A DNA stretch of 64,000 nt from JABDLO01 sp035327565 (GTDB lineage: Bacteria; Bacteroidota; Bacteroidia; Chitinophagales; Saprospiraceae), in the NCBI GenBank assembly GCA_035327565.1, contig DAOLDB010000009.1, positions 21,614 through 85,613 of the forward strand, given 5' to 3'. Of the stretch, positions 25,366 to 35,256 are shown piece by piece; the first letter of the stretch is position 1; each line of letters starts with the position of its first letter. The position numbers and the translations under genes were made by a program. The notes beneath the pieces were generated by a model. That model ran no database searches. It saw only the letters and a program-made list of their open reading frames with translations, and had not been told where the DNA came from.

Positions 25366-27153
25366 GTGAAAAGGAATGTAATTCAAGCCGTTAACTTTTT
25401 CCTCATTGCCACTTGCACATTGGCAGGACAGTCTCCTATAATTCCTGAAGATGCATGGTCACAAAGATTTATTGACAGATTAGATATCCTGTACGGCTCA
25501 AATATTTTTACTTCCAATGGTAATTTTCGAAGACATGAGGCATTCAGGCTTGCTGAACATTTATATTTTAATCCGAAAAATTTAAAAACAAAAGATCATT
25601 GGGATCTTGAATATCTATTGTTAGATAATAACGAGTTTGCTCATCCTGTCAAATCTATGGATAGCCTCACCCAAGAGCATAACAACCCCATTGTATATAT
25701 TGATGTAGGAAAACCTTCCGTACTCGACACTTTTGTATTCAGACAATACAGAAGGCCATTCCTCAAATACTTTTACCGGACTCCTGCACATTTTTATGAG
25801 GTGGACGCTCCAGGATTTACTTTGCGATTAAATCCTGTACTCGACCTTAAAGCAGGAGGCAATTTATTAGGTAATGATATACCATTCAGAAACCTGAGAG
25901 GTGTTCATATTCGGGGTTATATTGATAATAAAGTTTATTTTTTTACGAGTTTGTATGAAAATCAAGCCCGGTTTTTTGATTTTCATGAGGACCGGATCAA
26001 CCGGTTTCGGGCTATACCGGGAGCAGGCTTTTACAGCGATTATCAAAGTACTATCATCAACCGCATCCGAGGCCGGGATTTTTTTAATGCACAGGGATAC
26101 GCAGGTCTTTCCATAACCCATAGCATCAACATAGAGTTGGGTCATGGGCGCCATATGATAGGCAATGGTATCCGGTCGATGTTACTATCTAATTACTCAG
26201 CCAATTATTTCTATTTGAAGTTCAATACGCAGGTATGGAAACTCCATTATCAGAATATATTTGCAGAATTGACTCCTATCAGTTCCCGTTGGATACCTGG
26301 TGACGTATTACTTCCAAAAAAATATATGACCAATCATTATCTCACCTTTAAAGTGTCATCCGGTTTTGAAATAGGTTTGTTTGAGTCTGTCATTTTCAAC
26401 AGAGAATCCCGGTTTGAATTACAATATCTCAATCCGGTTATTTTTTACCGGTTTGTCGAACATGCTCTCGGAAGTCCGGATAAAGTACTTTTAGGGATGA
26501 ACACAAGGATAAATTTTGCTAACAGCTTCCAGATCTATGGACAGTTTATCATAGATGAGTTTAAATTAAGTGAATGGCGCGCAGGAAACGGATGGTGGTC
26601 CAATAACTATGGAATTCAAATAGGATTGAAATATATCAATGTTGGAGGCATTGATCATTTGGATGCCCAATTGGAATACAATACAGCTGCTCCTTACACA
26701 TTTACCCATAGAGACACCTTGCCAGAAAATCCAATGTTTTCACCTGCCAGTTACAGCCATTACAACCAGCCTCTTGGACATCCTCTGGGAGCAAATTTCA
26801 GAGAAGTCATTTTGTCTGTCCAATTCAGGGCAAGTAAAAAACTGGATTTTTCGATGCGCTATATACGATCTGCATTTGGCGACGACGCTACCGGCAGAAA
26901 TTGGGGAGGGAATATATTGTTGCCTTATACTACCAGAGAAATGGAATATGGCAATCGTTTACTGCAAGGTGAAAGAACGGATGTTTCATTATTAGGGTTG
27001 GATGCAACCTATGTGCTCGGTCACAATATTTTTTTGGATGTCAATGCAATGTTCAGAAAAAGCAGCAGTACATTGGAGAGGAATACAGGAACGACAAATT
27101 ATATCGGAGGTGGGTTACGAATGAATCTTGGGGTAAGAAACATTGATTATTAG
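25366..27153 (+). CDS. Capsule assembly Wzi-family outer-membrane protein (GTG start)
   Basis: Predicted outer-membrane barrel of 595 residues, related to Wzi, which helps anchor capsular polysaccharide at the cell surface. A signal peptide ('VIQAVNFFLIATCTLAGQ') is followed by an N-terminal segment and then many amphipathic strands ('KVYFFTSLYENQARFFD', 'GHGRHMIGNGIRSMLLS', 'WRAGNGWWSNNYGIQIGLKY'). The run 'GHGRHMIGNGIRS' is characteristic of the family. The start is GTG at 25366, one base after the lpxK stop. The polysaccharide handled is unknown; no capsule synthesis locus is in the window. Confidence 0.85.
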   Translation: MKRNVIQAVNFFLIATCTLAGQSPIIPEDAWSQRFIDRLDILYGSNIFTSNGNFRRHEAFRLAEHLYFNPKNLKTKDHWDLEYLLLDNNEFAHPVKSMDSLTQEHNNPIVYIDVGKPSVLDTFVFRQYRRPFLKYFYRTPAHFYEVDAPGFTLRLNPVLDLKAGGNLLGNDIPFRNLRGVHIRGYIDNKVYFFTSLYENQARFFDFHEDRINRFRAIPGAGFYSDYQSTIINRIRGRDFFNAQGYAGLSITHSINIELGHGRHMIGNGIRSMLLSNYSANYFYLKFNTQVWKLHYQNIFAELTPISSRWIPGDVLLPKKYMTNHYLTFKVSSGFEIGLFESVIFNRESRFELQYLNPVIFYRFVEHALGSPDKVLLGMNTRINFANSFQIYGQFIIDEFKLSEWRAGNGWWSNNYGIQIGLKYINVGGIDHLDAQLEYNTAAPYTFTHRDTLPENPMFSPASYSHYNQPLGHPLGANFREVILSVQFRASKKLDFSMRYIRSAFGDDATGRNWGGNILLPYTTREMEYGNRLLQGERTDVSLLGLDATYVLGHNIFLDVNAMFRKSSSTLERNTGTTNYIGGGLRMNLGVRNIDY

Positions 27154-27162
27154 GGTATTATT

Positions 27163-30100
27163 ATGGATTCGCAAGTGAAAGAAACATTAGACCGGATACT
27201 TCAACAAAGAATCATGATTCTGGATGGAGCCATGGGCACCATGATACAGCAATATCAATTGCAGGAAGAAGATTACAGAGGCAAACGATTTAAACTTCAT
27301 CCACATGAATTAAAAGGCAATAATGATCTGTTATCGATTACAAAGCCGGAGATCATTTCAGCCATCCATAAATCTTATCTAGAAGCCGGTGCTGATATCA
27401 TTGAAACCAACACATTTAATGGTACTTCCATTTCAATGGCAGATTACGGATTGGAGGATTTGGCATATGAAATAAATTTGGCTGCAGCGACAATTGCCCG
27501 GAACGAAGCGCAAAAAATATCCCTGATCACTCCAAAAAAGCCCAGATTTGTAGCCGGAGCGATTGGCCCTACCAATAAAACCGCTTCACTCTCACCGGAT
27601 GTAAATAATCCGGGTTTTCGAAGCATAACATTTGATGAACTGGTATTATCTTATACCACTCAGATAAAAGGTCTTTTAGACGGAGGCGTCGATATACTTT
27701 TGGTTGAAACCATTTTTGATACACTCAACTGCAAAGCTGCTTTGTTTGCTATTCATAAGGAGTTGGAAGCGCGAGGCATATCCGTTCCTGTTATGATTTC
27801 AGGCACCATTACCGATGCAAGCGGAAGAACTCTCAGTGGTCAAACCGTGGAAGCATTTTGGATTTCTATTGAACATTCTCATCCTTTCAGTGTGGGATTT
27901 AATTGTGCATTAGGAGCACGAGAATTGAGGCCGCATATCCATACCATTGCAGGAATCTCGGGGTGCTATGTCAGTGCCTATCCGAATGCTGGTTTACCCA
28001 ATGCTTTTGGAAAATATGACCAAACTCCAGAAGAAATGCAGGCATACGTCCTCGATTTTGCATCCAGTGGTTTGATCAATATTATCGGGGGTTGTTGTGG
28101 CACCACTCCTCAACATATAAGGTTAATGGCAGAAGCTGTAGAGGGTATCACACCAAGAGCCATACCGCTGATTCAAAGAAGTAGCTCATACTCAGGTTTG
28201 GAGCCTCTTATCATTCGGGAAAACATGAATTTCATTAACATTGGTGAGCGCACCAATGTAACCGGCTCCAGAAAATTTGCCAGACTGATCCGGGAAAAAA
28301 ACTATATGGAAGCTTTATCCGTTGCCAGACAACAGGTTGAGGGTGGTGCGCAAATATTGGATATCAATATGGATGAAGGATTGCTGGACGCTGAAAAAGA
28401 AATGGTTACATTTCTTCACATGATCATGTCAGAACCTGATATAGCACGATTGCCTGTAATGATAGATTCCTCCAAATGGGAAGTGATTGAAGCAGGATTA
28501 AAATGCGTACAGGGGAAAAGTATAGTCAATTCCATTTCTTTAAAAGAGGGAAAAGAAATTTTTGTACAACAGGCACGGTTGATCAGAAGTTATGGAGCAT
28601 CAGCAGTAGTCATGGCATTTGATGAAAAAGGACAGGCTGACAACAAAGAGAGAAAAGTAGCTATTTGTGAAAGAGCATACCAAATCCTAACCGAAGAAGT
28701 CGGTTTTCCTCCTCAGGATATTATTTTCGATCCCAATATCTTCGCAATTGGTACAGGGATAAAAGAGCATAATGAATATGCTATTCATTTTATTGAAGCC
28801 TGCCGTGAGATTAAAAAACGTTGTCCGGGAGCACGAATCAGTGGAGGAGTAAGTAACCTTTCTTTCTCCTTCAGAGGCAACAATACAGTGAGAGAGGCTA
28901 TGCATACCGTATTTTTATACCATGCCATTCAGGCGGGAATGGATATGGGCATCGTGAATGCAGGGATGATGGAGGTATATGAAGAAATACCTGTTGATTT
29001 AATTGAAAAAATAGAAGACCTGATATTTAATCGCCGTGAGGATGCCACTGAGATACTATCATTATACGCTGAAACCATTTCATCCCAAGGGAAGGAGCGA
29101 GTAAAAGATGATGCGTGGCGGCAATGGCCATTAGAACAGCGTATAACACACGCACTGGTTAGAGGGATAGTCTCTCATATCGAAGAAGATACAGAAGAGG
29201 CCAGAAAAAAATTTCCTCATCCGCTATCGGTCATTGAAGGCCCTTTAATGGATGGGATGAATGTTGTCGGTGATCTTTTTGGCTCCGGGAAAATGTTCCT
29301 GCCACAAGTGGTAAAAAGCGCCAGAGTAATGAAACAAGCTGTAGCTTATCTGACACCTTTCATTGAAAAAGAAAAACATGCTTCTGGTTTGAAGCCCAGA
29401 GGAAAGATCCTTTTGGCGACAGTAAAAGGGGATGTTCATGATATTGGTAAAAATATTGTTGGGGTTGTTCTTGGGTGTAATAACTATGAAATTATCGACC
29501 TGGGGGTAATGGTTCCTATGTCCAGAATCATTGAAGAGGCAAAGCATTCGATGGCAGATATCATCGGGTTGAGCGGCCTCATCACCCCCTCATTGGATGA
29601 GATGGTCAATGTAGCTAAAGAAATGGAACGTCAAAATCTCAGTATTCCACTCCTGATTGGAGGGGCAACCACCTCCCGCACCCATACTGCTCTCAAGATT
29701 GATACTGTATATTCAGGGGCAGTAATTCATGTACTCGATGCCAGCCGTAGTGTAACCGTTGCTTCGTCACTTCTGTCGGAAGACAAAAATGCAGTATTGA
29801 AATTTAAAGATAAGACCAAAAACGAATACTCTGTTCTTCGCGAACAACGTAAAAACAGAACCTCACACAAGCAATACCTTACACTAAACCATGCAAGGAA
29901 AAACAAATATCATATAGATTGGGAAAAATACACACCCCCGAAGCCTGCTAAGACCGGAATACATGTTTTCAGAAATGTGGATCTGCAAGTAGTAAGGAAA
30001 TTCATAGATTGGACTCCATTTTTCAGTAGTTGGCAATTGGCCGGTAAATTTCCGGCAATATTGAATGATTCAGTGGTAGGAGTAGAAGCTACAAAAGTAT

Positions 30101-30846
30101 ACCTGGATGCACTGGAGATGCTTGAGATGGTGTGTAAAAACAATCTTCTCCAAGCACATGCTGTTACAGGTTTATTTCCGGCATACGCTGTAGAACATGA
30201 TGATATCCTGATTTATCATGAAGGAAAGAAATTTGTAGCAAGAAATCTTCGTCAGCAAGTAAAAAAGGCAGCCGGGCAGCCCTCCTTTTGCCTTTCTGAC
30301 TTTATTGCTCCGGAAAATAGTGGTAAAAAGGATTTCATAGGAGCATTTGCAGTAAGCGCAGGTTTCGGCATAGAAAAGCAAATTGAACAGTTTGAAGAAC
30401 AAGCAGATGATTATAACAGTATCCTGCTTAAAGCCATTGCAGATCGGTTGGCTGAAGCTTTGGCAGAATACCTCCATGAAAAAGTCAGGAAAGAGCTTTG
30501 GGGCTATGCCAGGAATGAAAGTCTTACCAATGATGACCTGATTAAAGAAAAATACAAAGGAATCAGGCCGGCACCCGGGTATCCGGCTTGTCCTGAACAT
30601 ACAGAAAAAGACTTGATATGGGAATTACTTGATGTACACAAAAATACAGGAATCATACTCACAGAAAGCAAAGCCATGTATCCCGCTGCTTCGGTGAGTG
30701 GATGGTATTACAGTCATCCTGAGAGCAGATATTTCGGGTTGGGACACATCGGAATGGATCAGGTGGAGAGCTATGCTAACCGAAAAGGATGGTCAAAGGA
30801 AACAGCAGAAAAATGGTTAGCACCTGTTCTCAATTACGATGTGTAG
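27163..30846 (+). CDS. metH: Cobalamin-dependent methionine synthase
   Basis: Transfers the methyl group of 5-methyl-THF to homocysteine through B12. It has 1227 residues, full four-domain length. Order seen: the homocysteine/zinc domain with 'GFNCALGA' and the zinc Cys pair in 'IGGCCGTTPQH' (about residue 310); the pterin domain ('NIGERTNVTGSRKFARL'); the B12 domain with the cobalt-ligand His in 'GDVHDIGKNIVGVVLG'; and the C-terminal activation domain with the AdoMet motif 'RPAPGYPACPEHTEK'. metF, which makes its methyl donor, is also in the window. It needs imported or salvaged cobalamin. Its 3' end overlaps the convergent GH20 gene by 17 bases. Confidence 0.97.
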   Translation: MDSQVKETLDRILQQRIMILDGAMGTMIQQYQLQEEDYRGKRFKLHPHELKGNNDLLSITKPEIISAIHKSYLEAGADIIETNTFNGTSISMADYGLEDLAYEINLAAATIARNEAQKISLITPKKPRFVAGAIGPTNKTASLSPDVNNPGFRSITFDELVLSYTTQIKGLLDGGVDILLVETIFDTLNCKAALFAIHKELEARGISVPVMISGTITDASGRTLSGQTVEAFWISIEHSHPFSVGFNCALGARELRPHIHTIAGISGCYVSAYPNAGLPNAFGKYDQTPEEMQAYVLDFASSGLINIIGGCCGTTPQHIRLMAEAVEGITPRAIPLIQRSSSYSGLEPLIIRENMNFINIGERTNVTGSRKFARLIREKNYMEALSVARQQVEGGAQILDINMDEGLLDAEKEMVTFLHMIMSEPDIARLPVMIDSSKWEVIEAGLKCVQGKSIVNSISLKEGKEIFVQQARLIRSYGASAVVMAFDEKGQADNKERKVAICERAYQILTEEVGFPPQDIIFDPNIFAIGTGIKEHNEYAIHFIEACREIKKRCPGARISGGVSNLSFSFRGNNTVREAMHTVFLYHAIQAGMDMGIVNAGMMEVYEEIPVDLIEKIEDLIFNRREDATEILSLYAETISSQGKERVKDDAWRQWPLEQRITHALVRGIVSHIEEDTEEARKKFPHPLSVIEGPLMDGMNVVGDLFGSGKMFLPQVVKSARVMKQAVAYLTPFIEKEKHASGLKPRGKILLATVKGDVHDIGKNIVGVVLGCNNYEIIDLGVMVPMSRIIEEAKHSMADIIGLSGLITPSLDEMVNVAKEMERQNLSIPLLIGGATTSRTHTALKIDTVYSGAVIHVLDASRSVTVASSLLSEDKNAVLKFKDKTKNEYSVLREQRKNRTSHKQYLTLNHARKNKYHIDWEKYTPPKPAKTGIHVFRNVDLQVVRKFIDWTPFFSSWQLAGKFPAILNDSVVGVEATKVYLDALEMLEMVCKNNLLQAHAVTGLFPAYAVEHDDILIYHEGKKFVARNLRQQVKKAAGQPSFCLSDFIAPENSGKKDFIGAFAVSAGFGIEKQIEQFEEQADDYNSILLKAIADRLAEALAEYLHEKVRKELWGYARNESLTNDDLIKEKYKGIRPAPGYPACPEHTEKDLIWELLDVHKNTGIILTESKAMYPAASVSGWYYSHPESRYFGLGHIGMDQVESYANRKGWSKETAEKWLAPVLNYDV

Positions 30847-33115
30847 CTTTTACCTCACGTACTATGATTTCATCCATAAACAACCAGGCATTTTGCCCTC
30901 CTCCTGGAGCTCCTATTGGAATTTTTCCAAAATGCTTTGCTTCCACTTTTAAATACCGTAGGGGAGGAACCTTAAAATTAATTTCCAATTCACCAATATT
31001 CCCTTCCTGATTGTTAAGTGAAAACTCACCCATTGGATGGAAATCCACTCCATCATTGGACATGTAAATAGCAACACTTCCAGGAAGATATATCCATTGA
31101 TTCTCGTTTTGAAAAAATCGGAGATGAATGGATTCTATGGATCTGGGTGTGGTAAAATCCATGGTCACAACCGGATCAGATCCAGAAAATCCCAACCATT
31201 CCCGATCATTGAACCGGTCAACTCTTCCTTTTACTCCATTAACCAGGCTGGAGGCACCCCATCCGGAATAATGCTTTGACGGTGGGGGTGAAAGCTCGAC
31301 TATAGCCTCTGTACCCAAATGATTTTCAAATTCAATGTATAATGGTTTTCTTTTCTTTTCTTCAAGGTGCACATAAAATTGATGTAAGCCTGAATCTTTC
31401 AGGGTGAAAACGGGATCATCCTGAGAAATTGATTTAATTTCATCACCCATACTATGAACGACTTTCATCTGTGATGGAAGAGAAAACCGTATAGAGACTG
31501 GCGATCCACTACCTGCAGAAAATTCCGGTTTAAGTTCATAGATATGATGCGCCAGGTTGACGCCCGTCATTATCCAGAAATTATAGTGCATTTCAAACCG
31601 GTTAATAAAATCAACATAGTCTTTTGTCTTACTCCATAAAGCTTCCGCCAATGCCATTGCCCTGGAATATGCCATATACTCAACCTGCGAGAATGTTTTT
31701 ATGTATTCTGTCCAAACATTTCCTTGTCCACCAAGGATATATTTTCTGAATACATCATCAAGCTCTAAAGGCACCGGTTCCCATTCATACACTTTTTGGA
31801 TGGGTGTATATCCTCCGATGGCCAAAGGTTCAGAAGGATCCTCCGATTGATAATGATCAAAATAACAATGAGAACCCGGTGTCATGATCGCAAATTGTCT
31901 ACTTTTTGCTGCCTCTATCCCACCCTCTGTTCCGCGCCAAGACATAACCGTTGCTCCCGGTGCCAATCCACCTTCCAATATTTCATCCCATCCGATAATT
32001 TGCTTACCCTTACTTTGAATATAACTCTCAATTCTTCTAATAAAATAACTCTGGAGTTCATACTCATCTTTCAACTTCAATGATTTAATTAAATTCTGAC
32101 AATAAGCGCTTTCCCTCCATGACGTTTTAGGGCATTCGTCCCCACCAATATGGATGTAGGGTCCAGGGAAGAGATTGGCCACTTCATCAATAACATTTTC
32201 CAGGAAAGTGAAAGTCTCCTCATAAGGGCAAAATACATCGTCAAAAACACCCCATTGGGTAGCTACTTCATAGGAGCCCCCGGTACAACCCAGATCAGGA
32301 TAAGAGGCTAATGCTGCCAGTGCATGGCCCGGCATTTCTATTTCTGGGATAACCACAATATTTCTTTCCGTTGCATAAGCAACCACCTCTTTAATCTCTT
32401 CCTGGGTATAATAGCCACCATAGGGAACTCCATCAAAAACTTCAGGTCTGTCACTACTATGGCCTACCAGGGTCTCTTTTCTGTAAGCCCCAACTTTTTG
32501 CAAATTTGGATACTTTTTTATTTCAATTCGCCATCCCTGATCTTCTGTAAGGTGCCAGTGAAAATGATTGAACTTGTAAAAAGTCATAAAATCCAGATAC
32601 TTTTTAACCTCCTCCACAGTAAAAAAATGCCTGCAAACGTCCAGATGCATCCCCCTGTAACCGTATTCAGGAAAGTCTCTGATGTTCATTTCAGGCAAAG
32701 GATATTGAAAATTTATTACTAATTGTTTCAAACTGATCCATGCAAATTGTATGGCAGCAGAACTACCTCCCCTGATATGAATGGTATTATGAAATATATC
32801 CAAGGTGTACTCTTCCTTACTCATTGTGTCAATGATCTTCATGTCCAAATTGGATGCAGCCATAGTAGACAGGCTGGCTCCCGGAATCTGGTCAATCATT
32901 TTGCGTAAAAAAGAATGGAGCAAAGGATCATTTTCATACACTTTAATGGTCTTGATTTGCGATACATTTTGAGTAAATCCGATCGATTGTGGGGCCGGTA
33001 TGATCCCGTAACTGTGACTGGATGAGCCTGGTTTTTGTACATTACCTGGAAAGGAGACCATGATCAGGGGAATAAAAAACAAATACAGATTTTTAGTAAA
33101 ATGGTATAGTTCCAT
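30830..33115 (-). CDS. Beta-N-acetylhexosaminidase (GH20) with C-terminal discoidin-like domain
   Basis: Exported glycosidase of 761 residues that removes terminal GlcNAc or GalNAc from chitin fragments, glycans or peptidoglycan pieces. A hydrophobic signal ('LYLFFIPLIMVSF') is followed by the N-terminal GH20b domain ('GIIPAPQSIGF') and the catalytic barrel: 'YRGMHLDVCRHFF', 'HWHLTEDQGWRIEIKKYP', and the catalytic Asp-Glu pair in 'HIGGDECPKTSW'. The C-terminal part ('STGW'-like 'HYSGWGASSLVNG' to 'MDEIIVRE') resembles an F5/8 (discoidin) or CBM32 sugar-binding domain. Location is probably periplasmic or surface. Confidence 0.93.
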   Translation of the reverse strand: MELYHFTKNLYLFFIPLIMVSFPGNVQKPGSSSHSYGIIPAPQSIGFTQNVSQIKTIKVYENDPLLHSFLRKMIDQIPGASLSTMAASNLDMKIIDTMSKEEYTLDIFHNTIHIRGGSSAAIQFAWISLKQLVINFQYPLPEMNIRDFPEYGYRGMHLDVCRHFFTVEEVKKYLDFMTFYKFNHFHWHLTEDQGWRIEIKKYPNLQKVGAYRKETLVGHSSDRPEVFDGVPYGGYYTQEEIKEVVAYATERNIVVIPEIEMPGHALAALASYPDLGCTGGSYEVATQWGVFDDVFCPYEETFTFLENVIDEVANLFPGPYIHIGGDECPKTSWRESAYCQNLIKSLKLKDEYELQSYFIRRIESYIQSKGKQIIGWDEILEGGLAPGATVMSWRGTEGGIEAAKSRQFAIMTPGSHCYFDHYQSEDPSEPLAIGGYTPIQKVYEWEPVPLELDDVFRKYILGGQGNVWTEYIKTFSQVEYMAYSRAMALAEALWSKTKDYVDFINRFEMHYNFWIMTGVNLAHHIYELKPEFSAGSGSPVSIRFSLPSQMKVVHSMGDEIKSISQDDPVFTLKDSGLHQFYVHLEEKKRKPLYIEFENHLGTEAIVELSPPPSKHYSGWGASSLVNGVKGRVDRFNDREWLGFSGSDPVVTMDFTTPRSIESIHLRFFQNENQWIYLPGSVAIYMSNDGVDFHPMGEFSLNNQEGNIGELEINFKVPPLRYLKVEAKHFGKIPIGAPGGGQNAWLFMDEIIVREVKATHRN

Positions 33116-33291
33116 TTTGATATAGGAGGCTTTTTATTTCCCTTCGCTAGCAGGAATTTTAGATTGAATCACCAAATCATAATGGCATTAAAAAATATCA
33201 TCAAAAATAAGAATATTACTGAGGTTTATCATTAACAACTCGTTTGAAACTCATTTACATATCATTAACAGGGAGTCATATGGATATGAAA

Positions 33292-33299
33292 TACCTTTG
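33292..33299 (+). promoter_or_regulatory. -7 promoter element for the thioredoxin-fold gene
   Basis: Reads TACCTTTG, an exact match, 26-29 bases before the tandem ATG codons at 33325/33328. Confidence 0.6.
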
Positions 33300-33324
33300 A
33301 TTTCAATAACCCTAAAAAATTTTT

Positions 33325-34212
33325 ATGATGAGAAAAACAGTGATTTTTATTACATTGATTTGGATTGTGCTTTCTGCAAAGGCACAGTCTGATCACTTAT
33401 TGGGTATTTGCTCAAAAGATGATTTTTTAAGTTCTTCCCATAGTTCATGGTTCTTGTCCGGTTATGAAAAGTACATTTCTGACCCAAGTACCATTGAATC
33501 TCTGCAAGCACTGGATTTGGAACGATTCACCATAGAGATATATTTTGGCACATGGTGTGGAGACACTCAAAGAGAGTTGCCGAGGTTTCTGAACATAATA
33601 AACCGTATAGGTTTTCCGGAGGAAAAAGTCAAACTGATTGGAGTAGGCACCGGAAGTCAGCATAAGCAATCTCCAAAAGGAGAAACTATAGGAAAGGGTA
33701 TTTACCGCGTAGCTACTTTTATTGTATATTTTGATGGAGTTGAGCGCAATCGCATCACAGAATACCCTGTAGTCAGTCTTGAAAAAGATCTCTTTCACAT
33801 ATTTATCAACCAGGATTATGAATCCAATTTTCCCTCATTCAAATGGATAAACTTCTGGTTGAATGAAGGTGATCTCAGCCATCCCAACACGTCGGTAAAA
33901 GGGCTGGCCCATTTCCTGAAGTCGCGCATTTCAGGCCCTCCGGAATTGAGTTCTTGTGCTAAAGTACTTTTCACACAAGGTTTAAAAGACGATGCTGTCA
34001 ATGTATTCCGTGTAAATAATTATATCTATGATGATCAGGCCAGTACCTTTCTAGATTTAGCACAAGCTTATATCAAAGTGGAAAAACCTGAAGAGGCAAT
34101 TGAAACCATCTACCGTCTGTTGAAACTGCAAAATGATGAAGTAACATTAAAAAAAGCTTTGCATTTTCATTACCAGGCAATGAGTGCAATGCATGATGAT
34201 GCTCCAAAATAG
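33325..34212 (+). CDS. Exported thioredoxin-fold protein with CGDT motif and helical repeat tail
   Basis: A 295-residue exported protein. The signal peptide 'TVIFITLIWIVLSAKAQ' is followed by a thioredoxin-like domain: 'FTIEIYFGTWCGDTQRELP' (about residues 68-86) and 'KVKLIGVGTG'. The expected CxxC is Cys-Gly-Asp-Thr, so only the first Cys is kept; it cannot form an intramotif disulfide. The C-terminal 90 residues look like TPR-type helices ('STFLDLAQAYIKVEKPEEAIE'). It may act as a chaperone-like or peroxidatic-type redox protein in the periplasm, but this is inference. It appears monocistronic. Confidence 0.8.
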   Translation: MMRKTVIFITLIWIVLSAKAQSDHLLGICSKDDFLSSSHSSWFLSGYEKYISDPSTIESLQALDLERFTIEIYFGTWCGDTQRELPRFLNIINRIGFPEEKVKLIGVGTGSQHKQSPKGETIGKGIYRVATFIVYFDGVERNRITEYPVVSLEKDLFHIFINQDYESNFPSFKWINFWLNEGDLSHPNTSVKGLAHFLKSRISGPPELSSCAKVLFTQGLKDDAVNVFRVNNYIYDDQASTFLDLAQAYIKVEKPEEAIETIYRLLKLQNDEVTLKKALHFHYQAMSAMHDDAPK

Positions 34213-34406
34213 TAATTGTGATGTCCTGAAACGTATAGTATTGTAATATAAATTTTTATTTTTTAATAATATAACGGGAATATTGCTTAATCCAATTGAT
34301 ATATTTCAGACAATAAGAATAGAAGACTAAGAGGTTACACATGAAATTGTTAAAATTCAAGGGAGTTACAAATAGATCGCATTGAAGGGCTATCCTCAAG
34401 ATTCTA

Positions 34407-34913
34407 ATGGGATTAATGGGATGTATTTCTGCAAGGGAAATAAAGTTGACTGATTTATCCATTGAAGTGATAAACTTACCTTTTAAAGTTGACAGCTTGT
34501 TGTATATCGACATGAGAGAAGAATTACTCTCGATGGATTGGGATGTTCCATTAATAGCTACAAAGAGTAAAGAATGGAAAGGAAACCCGACTTTAAGTGA
34601 TAATAATAAGATAGATATTGAACGCATCATCAGGCAATCTGAACAGAAAGATAGATTATCAGTAAAAATTGAATACAGGATCATTGAAGGTGAATGCCAG
34701 CTAATAGCCAATTGGAAATCAGTAAGAGAGTTAGCCAAATATACAGCCGAAATTAAAATGTATGTGCCGGAAAGAAATATCACTTATATTTCATATTCAG
34801 AAATGAATTATGATCATCCTACTTCAAACGTTACAGAAAAAGGGGTCATGAGGTTATACAATCAAGCTGTAAAAAATGTCACACATATGAAATTGAAACA
34901 AATTAAAAAATAA
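34407..34913 (+). CDS. Hypothetical protein, possible lipoprotein with interrupted signal peptide
   Basis: A 168-residue protein with no recognised family. It starts 'MGLMGCISAREIK', in which GLMGC looks like the end of a lipoprotein signal. Reading upstream in the same frame gives hydrophobic residues (AILKIL), then a TGA at 34383-34385, and before it a short frame with an ATG at 34341 (MKLLKFKG). This suggests a signal peptide cut by a stop, or a non-standard start. The body is mixed, with charged beta/alpha pattern ('WDVPLIATKSKEWKGNP', 'LIANWKSVRELAKYTAEIK'). The region is AT-rich. Whether it is expressed is uncertain. Confidence 0.5.
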   Translation: MGLMGCISAREIKLTDLSIEVINLPFKVDSLLYIDMREELLSMDWDVPLIATKSKEWKGNPTLSDNNKIDIERIIRQSEQKDRLSVKIEYRIIEGECQLIANWKSVRELAKYTAEIKMYVPERNITYISYSEMNYDHPTSNVTEKGVMRLYNQAVKNVTHMKLKQIKK

Positions 34914-35256
34914 AATCAAAATGTAAGTAATGCGCATATATGTGAGTGAACTGATATTTCTGATAAAACAAGATTTATCAAATTAATATCAGTATTGAAG
35001 GAGAATATTAAGTTTATTTTATATGTCTTCTAATAGACACAAACTTTTTCAACTAAACTCCTTTGAAAGAAAACACTAAATTTTGGATCATTTTTCCTCA
35101 ATGGTTTTGGAGTATCTAAAGCTTTAGAGTTGAACAAGAAGAGGAATTACCTTCATATGAAACTGCTAAATTTTACTTCCAATTGACCTAAATATATCAA
35201 AAAGCCTTAACATCTTTCAAAATACAAAAATATAGGCTGAAAACTTGATATTAACA
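34914..35256. other. AT-rich intergenic region
   Basis: 343 bases, noticeably more AT-rich than neighbouring genes, with no recognisable gene, tRNA or terminator. It separates the possible lipoprotein gene from the methyltransferase gene. Confidence 0.45.

Noticed and set aside
30172..30600. 142-codon minus-strand frame inside metH
   Set aside because: Antisense to the activation domain of metH, which is complete and well conserved.
34256..34783. 175-codon minus-strand frame opposite the possible lipoprotein gene
   Set aside because: Although slightly longer than the plus-strand gene, it is Ser/Leu/Ile/Phe-rich without structure. The plus-strand frame has a charged soluble-protein pattern and a lipobox-like start, so I kept that one with moderate confidence.
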